Shown: one piece after another, positions 49,276-61,400 of the stretch | Position numbering within the stretch: the stretch's first letter is position 1 | Layout of the letters: each line of letters starts with the position of its first letter | Source of the DNA: Sitta carolinensis | Lineage: Eukaryota; Chordata; Aves; Passeriformes; Sittidae | NCBI GenBank assembly: GCA_032173965.1 | Contig: CM063283.1 | Span: forward strand, 17,650,501 to 17,714,500 | DNA length: 64,000 nucleotides | Direction: 5' to 3' | Translations under genes and position numbers: made by a program | Notes under the pieces: model-generated | The model's input: only the letters and a program-made list of their open reading frames with translations | What the model was told of the DNA's origin: nothing | Database searches by the model: none

Positions 49276-51086
49276 AAAATAAAGCACTTTCTAATAAAAA
49301 ATCTTCAGACTTTTGTTCAAGCCAGAAGGAATTTTGATAGTTCTGATTTTATGGACTGTAGGCTAAGGTGGCAGAATTATGTTGATTTTCTTACAGGGGA
49401 TAGAAATAAAGAGAAATGAAAGTAGATGGATCTGCCCTAGCAGTGAACCATTGGATACAATACTCTGCTTCAGTGACTATCCAAATGATTTTCAGGTAGT
49501 TTGGCACATAGGTAATTTATGTGCTTCCTTCTCTCCCTGCTATTTAGAAGCTGTTTCTCAAGAAGGGATTGTTCTCTGAACTGTTCACTTTTGCATGCAT
49601 TATTTAATTCCTAACTCTTCTAATATTCTTCTTGAGGTTAACTTAGTGAAGTGAATTCAATATACTTTTTTGTTGCACTCAGAGACTCTGCGTGTGTCTG
49701 GGGTCAAACCCAAAACCTGCAAAGGAGCTCCTGGGTGACTGCTTGCTTGATGACTGCATGTATCACACCACAGAGGCTGCCCCAGCCATGAGATGTTTGC
49801 CATCACCAACCAGAAGCGGATGTCCCTGCAGAGTGCAATGCTGCCAAGTACCTTGTATTTTTACCAAATATAAAGATTCTTCTTTAGGCACCTCAAATGC
49901 AAAAACTGGCTCTTAGAGCACATTTCATTTAATATTTTGGAGTATAAAACAGAATCTGAAGTACAAATTACTGTCTCGGACAAGCTGTATCTGAAGACTG
50001 TTTAAAATCTGCTGCTCAAGTAGCCCATTTTCTTGACCCCAAAAACAGACAGAGAAGCAGTCCTGGTTTCTACAAAAATTCTTACTTTTGTAGTCCTCAC
50101 TGAACATTTAAAAACCTGTCAATACATTTTATGGTTCTCCCCTTCCCTTGACAAGGCTGTCTAGGACAGAGGAGCAATACTATTCTTATTGACAGATACA
50201 AAATCTTTAGAGGACGCAGCTGGAAAAACAAAGATTCTACATCCACAAGAGGAACTTAGTACCCAGAAATCATAATGTTGAACTAAAAATCCAGGATCCA
50301 TATATAAAAATGTCTCAAACAATTCAGAAAAATGTACAATATAAGTGCTTTAGTGCCTACAACAATCCAAGGTATAAAACCCAAGCAAACAAAATAAACC
50401 CCACCCTCAAATATCTAAACAATCTAAATATGTTTAAAAATGAAATTATTATAAGGAATTTCCAGGTATCACCAGCATATCTATCCAGGTAAACTACAAA
50501 TACACACAAACTTTGGAGGTTCCCAAACCTTTTAGAATCATCTGAATGGCTACACAAGATCTGACACAAGTAGCTTTACAGAAGAGGATAAATCTTGGCA
50601 AAACACTGCATAGTAGTTCAATTATCCTGCTTCAGAGAAATCTAATTTAATTGCTGGAATGTGATATCACTTCTGATAAGGTTTGATACGAGCATCATTT
50701 ATTCTCGGTAAATGTATCTTCACCAGATGTTCTTTCTACAACAGCTAAATAAAATTGATAGTCACCCACATCAAATAGCAAATTATTTTTTGCTACTATA
50801 ATTTGTAAACCATCTAGCCAGAGGTTGTTAACTTGTTTTATCAAGAAAAATAAAGATTAAAACTTCTTTTAAAAAAAACAACCATCCCCTAGTATTTATT
50901 ATTGCAGAGTTCTTTTTCTGTATGCAGTTTCTCCTTGCTCAGAACTTCAGTAGTGTGTGGACCACTTCCTACAGACTACTCTGCTGTGCTATTTCCTGGA
51001 GGATGGAATGAAGTCCAGCATCTCATCTCATGGATGTTTGACTTAACTTTTCCAGTATTTGACATTTAAGGATATTGGGGAATTGC
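49276..51086. other. unique noncoding DNA
   Basis: No gene confirmed. It contains the candidate exon at 49397-49495. The remainder is AT-rich with short frames only. Confidence 0.5.
49397..49495 (+). other. candidate exon (unconfirmed), 99 nt
   Basis: Bounded by an acceptor with a pyrimidine-rich tract (gttgattttcttacag ending 49396) and a donor (TTTCAG|gtagtt after 49495). It is exactly 33 codons and open in the frame GGG-ATA-GAA. The peptide begins GIEIKRNESRWICPSSEPL and I do not recognise it. It could be a chance pairing of splice-like sites. Confidence 0.15.
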
Positions 51087-52200
51087 TGTACTGGGTTGAC
51101 CCCAGCTGAATGCCAGGCACCCACCAAAGCCTCTCTGTCACTCCCCTCTTCAACTGGACTGGATAGAGAAAATGTAACAAAGGGTTCATGGGTTGAGATA
51201 AGGACAGGGAGAGATTACTCACCAAATACAGACATGGGGAAAACAAACTTAAATTAGAGATATTAACTGAATTTATTACTAACAAAATCAGAGCAGGATA
51301 GTGATAAGCAAAAACAGACTTTAGAAACATCTTCCCTCCACCCTCCCTCCTTCCCAGCTCTACTTCCTACCCCCAATGGCACAGGGAGGCGGGAATGGGG
51401 GTTATGGTCAGTTCATCACAGGTGTCTGCTGCTGCTCAGGGAGAGGAGTCCTTCCCCTACTGCACCGTGGGGACCCTCCCAGGGGAGACAGTTCTCCATG
51501 AACTTCTCCAACATGATTACAGGCCATGGGCAACATCCTCCATGAACTGCTGCTGCTGCTGCATGGGTCACTCTTCCATGGGGTGCAGTCCTTCAGGCAC
51601 AGCCTGCTCCAGCTTGGGTTCCCCACAGGATCACAAGTCCTACCAGAAACCCTTCTCCCATGTGGGTTCCTCTCTTCACAGGCCTGCAGGTCCCCACCAG
51701 GATCCTGTTCAGCCTGGGTCTCCCACGGGGGCACAGCTCTCTCTCAGGTACCCACCTGCTCGGGCCTGGGTCTCCTCCCCAGGCTGTGGGTGGCTCTCTG
51801 CATCCCTGTGAGCCCCATGGGCTGCAGGGGCACAGCTGCCTCACCAGGGGCTGCACAGGGGCTGCAGGGGAATCCCAGCTCCAGTGCCTGGAGCGCCTCC
51901 TGTCCACCTGCACTGACCTTGGGGTCTGTTGTTCCTCTCATGTATTCTCACCCTGCTCTTCCCTGGTCACAATTACTTCTGTGCAATAACTCTTTTTTCC
52001 TTCCTCTCAAATCTGTTATCACAGAGGTGTTACCCAATCTCTAATTGGCCCAGCCTTGGCCAGTGGCACGTCTGGCTCAGAGCCATCAGGGATTGGCTCT
52101 GCTGGACATGGAGGAAGCTTCTGGCAGCTTCTCACAGGAGCCAACTCTGTAGCCACACCACTGCCAAAACCTGTCTATACAAAGTCAATACACTCTAACA
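51087..52200 (-). mobile_element. GC-rich solo LTR of an abundant avian ERV type, about 1.1 kb
   Basis: Read on the minus strand the element runs from TGTTAGAGTG (52200) to CCCAGTACA (51087), with TGT...ACA ends. Landmarks I associate with a common avian LTR are present: 'gttgaccccagctgaatgcc' and 'gggttgagataaggacaggg' at one end, and 'ggacatggaggaagcttctg' and 'agcttctcacaggagccaac' at the other. The minus-strand AATAAA lies at 51272-51277. The middle (51440-51900) consists of degenerate ~50 bp modules with ctcca..ccatggg..gcagtcctt character. No exact target-site duplication is visible (aattgc before, tttgag after). Long frames on both strands at 51395-52044 are composition artefacts of the LTR. 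Confidence 0.82.
51272..51277 (-). terminator. LTR polyadenylation signal AATAAA (minus strand)
   Basis: TTTATT on the plus strand is AATAAA on the minus strand, about 185 bases before the minus-strand 3' end of the LTR. Confidence 0.6.
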
Positions 52201-55200
52201 TTTGAGCAGTTCTATAAATGCAGTTGAAGAAAGTTTTTTCATTGTTCTAGTTGTGCAAGGACATCCCTAAGACAAACAATGTACAGCTCCTGAAGTCTCC
52301 TAACTCTGCAGGTTGAAGAGATGAGGTATAACTAGAACTCAAACCCACCCCCATGGCTGATGCCAAATGAGGCAGGTAGGATGACCATTCTTACGCATTT
52401 GCATGTTTTAATATTCTCTGTTAATTAAGCAAATAACTACTTAGAGGTTCTGACTTGCAGCATGGTGGCATTTGGAATGTACAAGGGTTATTTCTACTCT
52501 ATAATTCATAGACAAATTCTATCACAAGTAATTTGTATTTATGAAATTGCATAAGAGACCCAAGTGGGTTTTTTAGATGTTAAGCCTATCTTGCGCAATC
52601 ACTGTAGTGAATGTATCTATTGTTAGCATTAGCACAGATAATTTAAAACTGGAATAAATTTTTGTTACCTAGGGAAATTTACATATGCAAATTAAAGGAG
52701 CAAAATACCCAGCCTATCAGTGTGCAAGTTTTCTTGTTTTCTGTGGTAATACCCCCTCAAAACAATCTTTTGATGGGGCAGAGTTTAGCAGATGTGATAT
52801 TTTGGAAATAGACCCTGAAGCTTTGTAAGCCTGCAAAATTTGCAAATAGATGATAACAAACCCTTAGCAAATGAGATAAGGTAATAAAGTATGTACTCTT
52901 TAACTAATTGTACACATAACGCCTAAAGATCTTGTGAAATAACTTCTGTTATGCCAGGTATTAATATAAATTAGCTTAGCTGTGAGCATGTTCTCTTCTC
53001 AAAAGCTGAATAGATTTGCCATGATGTTGCTTTAAAAACCTTTGGAGATGCTCTGTGGATAATGATGAATATTGAATGAATTTGCATAAAATTACACTAC
53101 ATGAAAACATTTGACTCCTAGTTGTATTTCCTGTTTTATCTCCACCAAATTTCATACATAAGTCATGTATCTTGAGCTGAAATATCAGAGCACACACCAT
53201 AACCATCCTTTTCCTAAATAGTCACTGGCTTATCAGAAGAGAGGACTGGACTCTGCAAGTCAAATTTTCCAAAATTATAATTTCCAAAATTTCAAAAAAT
53301 AAACCCAAGGGAATCTGTGTCACTATGACACCTGTTCTTTGTCCAAGGATTCATAAAAACCTAGTACCTCAAAACAAGAATGTGCAGCTGGGAACAGAAG
53401 CAAGGAAGACTAGAACTGATGCAAGTCTGATGCACAGTGATGACTATTAGAAAGCTGACACCTTTCAATATTGTCTACAAATCTATTCTCTCCACAGTTT
53501 AAGAAAATCCTGGGCTATCTTGCATAGCAGTGTGTAGAAGCACCTGACACTCTTGACTACAATAGAGTCTTCTCGCACATGGAAGAAAATTTCATTTGTC
53601 TCCCAGAGGGTTTTCTGATCACAGCCATCAACATAATTTGATCTGACAGCAGACAAAACCTCTTGTCAGAACAAAATGCCTACAACAGCTATACCTGAGC
53701 CATGGATACATGAGCTCACTTCTGGTCTCTAGAGAAATGGAGAGTGTCATGCTGAGAACCATGGTAAGCATGATAGGGCTACACAAATACAGGAGGATAA
53801 AGGGCGATTCCAACCCTGCGCTTCTGTAACTCACAATAATCTTACTCCAGTTCCTATTTCTTTTTACAGAAGGGACCTATGGAACATCCAGATGAAACTA
53901 AGGAGGTGTGGGAAAGGGGACATACAGGATGCAAGGCCTATGAGAATTCCCACCTATGAGAATTCCCACAACGCAAGACTGGAACTGGAAATAATAAATC
54001 CGCTACTCAAAAAGGGTGATGGCTGCTGTTGCCTGTAATCCTCCAAGCTGATGGAGACATTCATGAGCTCCAGTGAGACTCACAACCTGCAGAAGCTAAC
54101 TTATCTCTGGCTGCAATCTAACCCATCTTTAATAGCTCCCAGGCCCTCAGTAACAGATGGAGCTTCTCAAGTGCTTTATTCTATCCTGCATTATAAGTTT
54201 TCTCCTTAAGAACATTTCTAGCACAAATCCTGCTTTTCTTTATCATGTCTGAACCTGTAGAAGCAGAAATGAAAAATATGAATTGGGGAAGCTCTGAAAA
54301 AGCATCTCTCAAGTTTGGGGTTTGTCATCACCAGAATGAAACTAAGACAGGCTGCTGGCGACAATTTTTCTTTCAGGAACCTATTTCCTTATCCTGTGTT
54401 AACAGGAACAGCTAGTTTAGCAGGGAGCATTAATCAATCCCCACTAGTACTACACATTCTGTTTCCAGAAAGGTAAGACATACCTTTTGGTTAAGATTTT
54501 GCAAATACAGCTGGCTAGAGTACAGTGGAAGAGAAGGGTACAAAAAGTTGTAAGGACTTTGTCTGACTGCAGAATGAGCCTTACCTCAGCTACTTTGACT
54601 GAATATCAGTTAACAAGAACATCCCTTCCCTATAAATCTTCACCTAAGGACACGTTTGGTTTTGTAGCTTTTATAATGGACTTGAGATAATTGATTACTT
54701 TGTTGTTTTTATACCTTTTAGGTCCTAATTATTTTTTGCAGTGTCAATAGCCAAAATACCCAGGATTCAATACAAATTGTCAAAAGAACCCATGGAAGGG
54801 CTCAGTAACAGTAAACAATGATTTGTCAAACTTCTCCTCTACCAATCTTCTCAAGATAGGTCATTGGGATTTTAACTGACTGCATAAGTCAATCAAAGGC
54901 TCTTTAGACCAATCATTTACCAGAAGGCATCCAAAATAAGTTACATAAATTTTCTACTTGGTGGTAGATCTAACCTGAAAGCAAAATTTGTTTCCAATTT
55001 CTGATTGCTGAAAATAGCTACAATTAAAAGATAAATAATCAGAGGAGTAAGAGTAGGGTTAGTTTTAGTTGATTGATTTTTTGTTTTTTTTTTTTTAAAT
55101 AGAAGGACAAAATTCCTAATAGTCTTCACAAATAATCCAGTAAAACTGAGAATATCTATGCATATAATGACACTTGAAAATAATATTCTTAATATATTTT

Positions 55201-57567
55201 TACATGAGTGATTTGGAATATCAACTAATTGAGATTACTACATATGGTTTTCTTTTTTAATTGCTAAAACCAAAGTCTTTAATTTTAGAAAGATTGTTTC
55301 TTTAATGTTTGTAGATATAAACCTATTAAGAATGATCTCTTAAACTAATATGATAACCTCATTGTCCTTTTGCCTTCTGGTATTCAATTATGTTCTCAAC
55401 ATATCAGGAAAACCTCTGATGGAACAGAATTTGTTCTAGCAAGTACTGGAAACCATCTTTGACAAAATGAGTTTTAACCATTATTCCTGGCAGTGCTGAA
55501 CAAACAAATACTATCTGGGACCAACAGGCTGACCTGTAAACCAGAGGATCTTGGCTTGTGGTGTACAAACACCCACTATCTGCAAAACAACAGAAACTAT
55601 TTGAAAAGGCTGATGAGAAGGGTGAGAGCACTTTGTAAGAAGAAATATTCTACCCATTAAACGAAGGAAAGAATTAAAAAGAAGGGAAAATAAGAGTACT
55701 GGATGACAATTTAAAATTGTCTAATTTTTGTCAGACTGAATGTAAGTGTGCCAAGCCATGTACACCACAGTCTACAGAAAGAACAGTTAATTATTCAATC
55801 TTGCATGAGTGAAAGTGCAACCTTGACCTTCTGAGGTTTTTCTCAGGACTTATCTATTCAAGCAGCATAATCTTTATTATAGCTGAAGGGTTTAATATTT
55901 TCACATTGCTTTGATAACCAGTGGAGCATAAAAAACACAGGTATTCCATGAAGCTCTTTGTAGAATCACTTTTCAAAACAGAATAACTTATCTTGGCAAG
56001 TTTTGTTTCATAATTTAAGAGATCACAAAATTCTAAATACACATTGGCCCCCACACACGAAAACCCAGCTAAGACTGGTGTTTACCTTTAGCCCATTTTA
56101 ATCAAACTCAGTTGTGAGTATGTGTGTATTTTTATCTGCCTCTCTCATCCAACTAAGTAACGCTTAAGCCAATTTCAGCAACATGAATTGAGAGTAAAAG
56201 TCTTTGAAGTAGGGCTCAATATTCTGGATGTCAAATTTTCTCCAAAATTACTGGAAACCTAGGTAGCTAGGTACTCTGAACTGAGTTACAGTGGGACCTC
56301 AATTCATACTAAGCCTCTGGATATTTACAGAGGCTAGAGAATGGTGGAATGTCCCAACATGAGAAAAGTTTCCGTCTGCAGTCATATTTTTATTAACTGT
56401 GACACAAGAATACTACCACAGGACTCCAAACCACTGAGAATCAGACCTCAGTACTGCCACTGCCCAAGAAAACACAGAAAACACTTTTCCATTTCTCTTC
56501 AGACAGAGTGATAAAATCTCCCAGAGAAGAACCCTTTCTCTGGTATAGAAAACCATTGTCTAATCACAGTACAAGCACTATTTTGTTCCTGAACACAAAG
56601 TTTGTGAACTTAAGTAGGATGTCACATCTCATACAGGGAGTCTGAAAACCATGGAGATACTGGTTTACTGTAGGTACTGGTGTAGATTCATGTTTATGTT
56701 TATGCATTGCACATTCAGCTGATTGGCTCTTATTAAGACTGTGTAGAAAAGATCTAAGATGAACTTAATATATTTTCTTATTTTTCGTTTTTTTTTTTTC
56801 TTTAGTTTTTTATTATTAGAAAAATTATGAAGACATCTAAGGAGGATTTTTAGCCCAGCACAGATTACAGCTGCTTGAACACATACACAGCGTCCAGCAG
56901 CACCAGCTGCAATACAGACATATAACCCCTCTTTTCCTCTTCTCCCAGGAATGCCCTCCATTCCAAGAGATAGAGGAAAATATGAATTTGACTTTTTGAC
57001 TTTAAGAATATTGACTTTCAGAAACCTAGGTAATTCAAAGTCTTTAGGCTATTTCTTATTCTTACGGAAACAGAAGAAAAAAGTGCCTTGATTTTTTAAC
57101 AAGTGCAGGTTTTGATTTTTTTTTCCTGTACTTCCTAATCTTCCTGGCTAGTTAAGTAAACAAGAACAAAATAGAGTTGCAAAAAGACAACAGACCTATG
57201 ATGTTCTCAGAGAGGGAGCTGCTGCAGAGCTGCATGCAGAAGATATTGGGTGTTTGAAAAGAGCAAAGGATTTTAGTAGAGGATTTTATTAACTATTGTT
57301 TTTTCTTTATTTCTGATTATACTTACACTTTTCTTAGAACTTACTCTGCCTTCTCTTGCACTACAGCTCAGATGCCAACATGAATAGGGAAACTATGCAG
57401 AGCTAAATCAGTCATTTGTTGTCTAGCATTCCTTGGGATATAAAGGTCCCCTTCCTTTTGGAAGAATATAAGAACTACTACTGGAATGAACTATCTCAAC
57501 AATACTTCCAATCTTTTTCATTTTTATCAGTTATTTTCAAATCTCCTGGAATACATTGTTTTGTTTA
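52201..57567. other. unique noncoding DNA, possible conserved element near 52560-52960
   Basis: No gene recognised in 5.4 kb. 52560-52960 is complex AT-rich sequence with an octamer ATGCAAAT at 52685-52692, a motif bound by POU-family factors. That motif is short and occurs by chance. T-rich low-complexity tracts lie near 55080-55096 and 56786-56800. Confidence 0.45.
53937..53968. repeat. perfect tandem duplication, 16 bp x 2
   Basis: Unit cctatgagaattccca occurs twice, exactly, at 53937-53952 and 53953-53968. Confidence 0.95.
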
Positions 57568-58447
57568 ATACCTTTTTAATGATCTGGATGAGGAGATTGA
57601 GTACTCCCTCAGTCATTTAGCTGCTAGCACAAATTTGGGCAGGAATTTTGATCTGCTTGAAAGTAGGAAGCCTCCCCAAAGGGATTTGGACAAACTGGAT
57701 CAACCAGCTGAGGTATGAGGTTCACAAAGTCTAAGTGCTGGGTTCTCCACTTGGGTCACTTCACTTCCATGGAATTCTACAGTCTTCAGAAAGAATGGGA
57801 AGTAGCCCAATGGAAAAGGACCTGGGAGTGCAGGTTGACAGTTTCTGAACTGGTCCAAGTGCCCAAGTGGGCAATGTGTCCAGATGGGCAAGAAGGCCAG
57901 TGGCATCCTGGCAAGTATCAGAAATAAGTGGCCAGCAGGACCAGGGAAAAGTGTGGTGAGGCCTCGCCTTGTGTGCTGTGTCCAGTTCTGGGCCCCTCTC
58001 TACAAGTAAGAGGTGCTGGAGTGTATCCTGAGAAGGGCGGGGGAAGGGTCTGGAGCACAAGTCCTGTGAGAAGCAGCCGAGGGAGCTGGGATGTTTATCT
58101 TGGAGAAAAGGAGGTTGATGGGCAGACCTTCTCACTCTCTACAACTCTCTGAAAGGAGGGTGTAGCCAGATTGTGGGCTGATCCCTTTGCTCCGATAAAG
58201 AGTACTAGGACAAGGGAAGACTTGCCTCAAGTTGTGCCACAAGGTTTAGAATGGGTACTGGAAAAAGTCAAGCATTCAAACAGGCTGTCCAGGAAAGTGG
58301 TTGAATCATCACCCCCAGAGATATTCCAAAGATGGGTAGTCATGGTGCTTTGGGACATGGTTTAGTGGTGAGCTGAGCTTGGTAGTGCTGGCTCAACAGT
58401 TGGACATTATGGTTTTAAGGGTCCTTTCCAACCAAGATGCTTTTATG
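57568..58447 (+). mobile_element. CR1: CR1 LINE fragment with broken reverse-transcriptase C-terminus, 880 bp
   Basis: The longest CR1 copy here. It opens with 'aatgatctggatgaggagat', which encodes the NDLDE block of CR1 ORF2, and at 57715-57760 encodes MRFTKSKCWVLHLGH, matching the conserved 'F(N)xxKCxVLHLGH' block. Further coding remnants follow in other frames, such as MASRTREK at about 57927, so the ORF is broken by frameshifts. The 3' untranslated part follows: 'ctacaactctctgaaaggag', 'caagttgtgccacaaggttt', 'aagtggttgaatcatcaccc', 'gggacatggtttagtggtga' and 'aagggtcctttccaacca'. The terminal octamers are degraded. It is a dead copy. Confidence 0.93.
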
Positions 58448-61400
58448 TGTACCAGTCAAAGACCAGCCTCAAATGACATCTCTATCCAGGCCTGTAACAT
58501 AAGAGCACCTTTTTACCTCAAAGTACAAAATGGCAGAATTGATCCTGTACCCTACTACGATCCTTTGACCTGCACTCCATCCCCTATTTCCCCCTATAGT
58601 CTTAGCATAAGGATCTACAAGAGAACTACAGGTCTCACTCCAGCTGTGCCCTGTGTAACAGAAGTAAATCCCATCATGAAACTCTATTCACTGGCAGCAG
58701 TGAGTGTCATTTGTCACTTTCATGACACTAAAGGAGGTAAAAAAATCAGAAGAAATAATATCTCCATAATATTAAAAACACATGGTCTGCCCTATTGTCC
58801 TCACTTTGCCTTCCTAGCCTGGGGTCATTATGTATAAGCAACCATATATTTAACTAGCACTGAGCAAGGGTGTTAGCATTAGCTCTGAACACCTTACCTG
58901 TGCTGGTTGCTGGCAAACATTTTGCTGCTTGTACTTTCTCATCACTCTTATGCTGACAGTGTTTAATAATGTTTAGTGAGATCCAGATATACCAGTCAGC
59001 AGTGCTCAACAGCACTGAGCATAACGAGTGATTAACTCTGGGCACAGATCTTTTGGTAATGGAAGCTGTGTAAAAACTTAGGTAATTTGTTTATGGAAAA
59101 ATGTTGACTTGGCAGTATGTGATTACAGCACTTGCTAGGGCTCAACAACATAGATGCCCATAAGTAACATCAGAGAAGTAATTAAAAGAAAAAAACCCAG
59201 CTGATTCTATTTGGTCAAAATGGAGCTTTTAGGACATTACTGCAATAAAAATCAGGAAGCCAAACAATCAATAGCTCTAGTAAAATTTTTTTAATACTTT
59301 TGTATTTTAGTACAAATAACTACTGAGTAAGATAGTTTTAATCCCTTCTCACTGGGCATCACTCTTGGGAAATTTAATTAACTCTGGACAGCTGCCTAAT
59401 GTTTACATGAAGTTTAACCGTGCTGACTTCAACCAGAATTTCTATCAGTACTCCTTATTTGGCCTGCTTTTTTTAATTTAGGCTCACAACTTAAAGCCTT
59501 CTCCCTATTGCAATTCTTATTCCCCACTGAAATATTTTCGTCCAAGGCCAATTGCCTCTGAACATCTAGTTCTTCCTTCAGCTCTATGGGAGAAGCAAAG
59601 GTAACAGGCACAGACTCAGTTTACTGCAGAAGGAGCAACTTAGTCTTCCATTCCTACCTCAAATTTCTTGTGCTTCCCTTGATATATATTGTTCACATGG
59701 ACAGGACAAGGAAAAAGTAAGGATGAAGGGCAACACCTGGAAGCAGGCAATTAACAAGGAATTTATCATGAAGTATAAAGTAATGCGTAATAATGCTACC
59801 TACCACTTTTTAAAACTTACCTACAGACTGAAAGAACAATAAGAAAAAGTGGGATTAGTGCTAAGTGCTTATATTCTTCATACTGGGAGAGAAGGATTAC
59901 ATCACACTAGAACTAAAAAAAAAAAGCAAAAAAAAAAAAGCCAGAGAATTCAGCAGTTAGATTTGTTAATTCTGGAAAGTACTATTGCAAAGGGGGAAAT
60001 AAAAAATATAGTTGAGGGTTGGCATTTTGCCCTCTGCTTAACAAATGACCAAGATACCTCACATCAGCTTACAAACCTATTTGGAACAAAGTGAAGGATG
60101 TACTCCCATTTTACCATGGAACTCACGCTGACTTGGGAGGAGACCAGAAGAAGGTTCTCTGTGAAAGTGTGTCTTCCATCCTAAAACAAGTCAGCTGAAC
60201 AATAACATTGTCATTTTTTTCACATCTTTAATACACTCCCTAATTAAAGACTCTCTAAGAACCTAAAAGGCTAAATTAGAACATTGCAGTTTCATTTTCT
60301 TTAAAAATGCTTTAGTTTAAATAATCATATAGAAAAACAGAAGTCACAATGTGAGGATAAGGCTGGTTGTGATGTGATCTCCCCTATTCTTTGCCAAGTT
60401 GTTGGTGTTTTACCCCTATAGACAGAGGCAGAAAAGCCATCATCTCACTCCACACCCCTTGTTGGACATTACTAGAGCAGGGTTAGTCTGGGACATAACA
60501 GTACGAACAGGTTACCTGATGGCAGAGGTACACAGAGAAAGAAAGGATCAACAGAGCTTCTGGCTTTTTGGACAAAAGTACCATAACCAGAGAGGCAAGC
60601 TTGTGAAGGCTTATCTGCATTTCTAATTTGGAACTGATGGCTTTAATTTGGTTGTTGAGGTTGGGGAAACTGTGAGTTCAGGACAGAAATCTCTCTACAT
60701 CTCTGCCCTGCTTCTGGTTTGGGAAACTGATTGGTGGGCTTGAAAGACAGCTAAGGCTATCACAGATGCAGAATAAAAATAAAGTAAGCTAGTTAGGAGT
60801 TTTTATCTTCCAAAAAGGCAGGACAAATAATAGAGCTTCACCACACAACAGAAGGCCTTTCACAGTGAAATATTGCCAGCTCACTTCTGTGGCAGTGTGA
60901 ACACAAATGGCAGGGTGTGGAACGAGTTGCAGTAAGCTGGTGAAAAAGACAATTAGTGGGAGTGGAAAACTCCAGGCTATTTCCCTTCTTCCCACACATT
61001 ATTTTAAGAAAGCACCACTGCATGACACATAACTCCCCTTGCTACCTACTTTAATCTATACTCAAGGAACATTAAGCAGGTATGGCAGGGTAATACTGCT
61101 CACCCAGCAGAAACTAAGTAAAGATGAACAGGGAAGATCCATTCATTCTCTCTTCCAAAAGAGAACCAGAGGATGTCAAAGAAAACTAGCAGGTGCCAAG
61201 TTCTAAACATGTATTGTTTATCATGTAACGCCCAGGGAATCTTCTTGGCACAAAATGTTACTGATAAAGAAAAGATAAAAATTGCCTGTGTTCGAGAAGT
61301 AATTTTGGAAAAAAAAAAAAAAGAGGAGTGTGAAAATAAGAGGATCCCTCAATTTTATCACATTAATGACACTTGGAAAACTCATTTTTTTGCAGATGAA

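Noticed and set aside
51395..52044. GC-rich open frames up to 172 codons, both strands
   Set aside because: They lie entirely inside the minus-strand LTR at 51087-52200 and come from its degenerate GC-rich modules.
58379..58837. 152-codon plus-strand open frame
   Set aside because: It begins in the 3' tail of a CR1 copy and continues into unique DNA. No family match.
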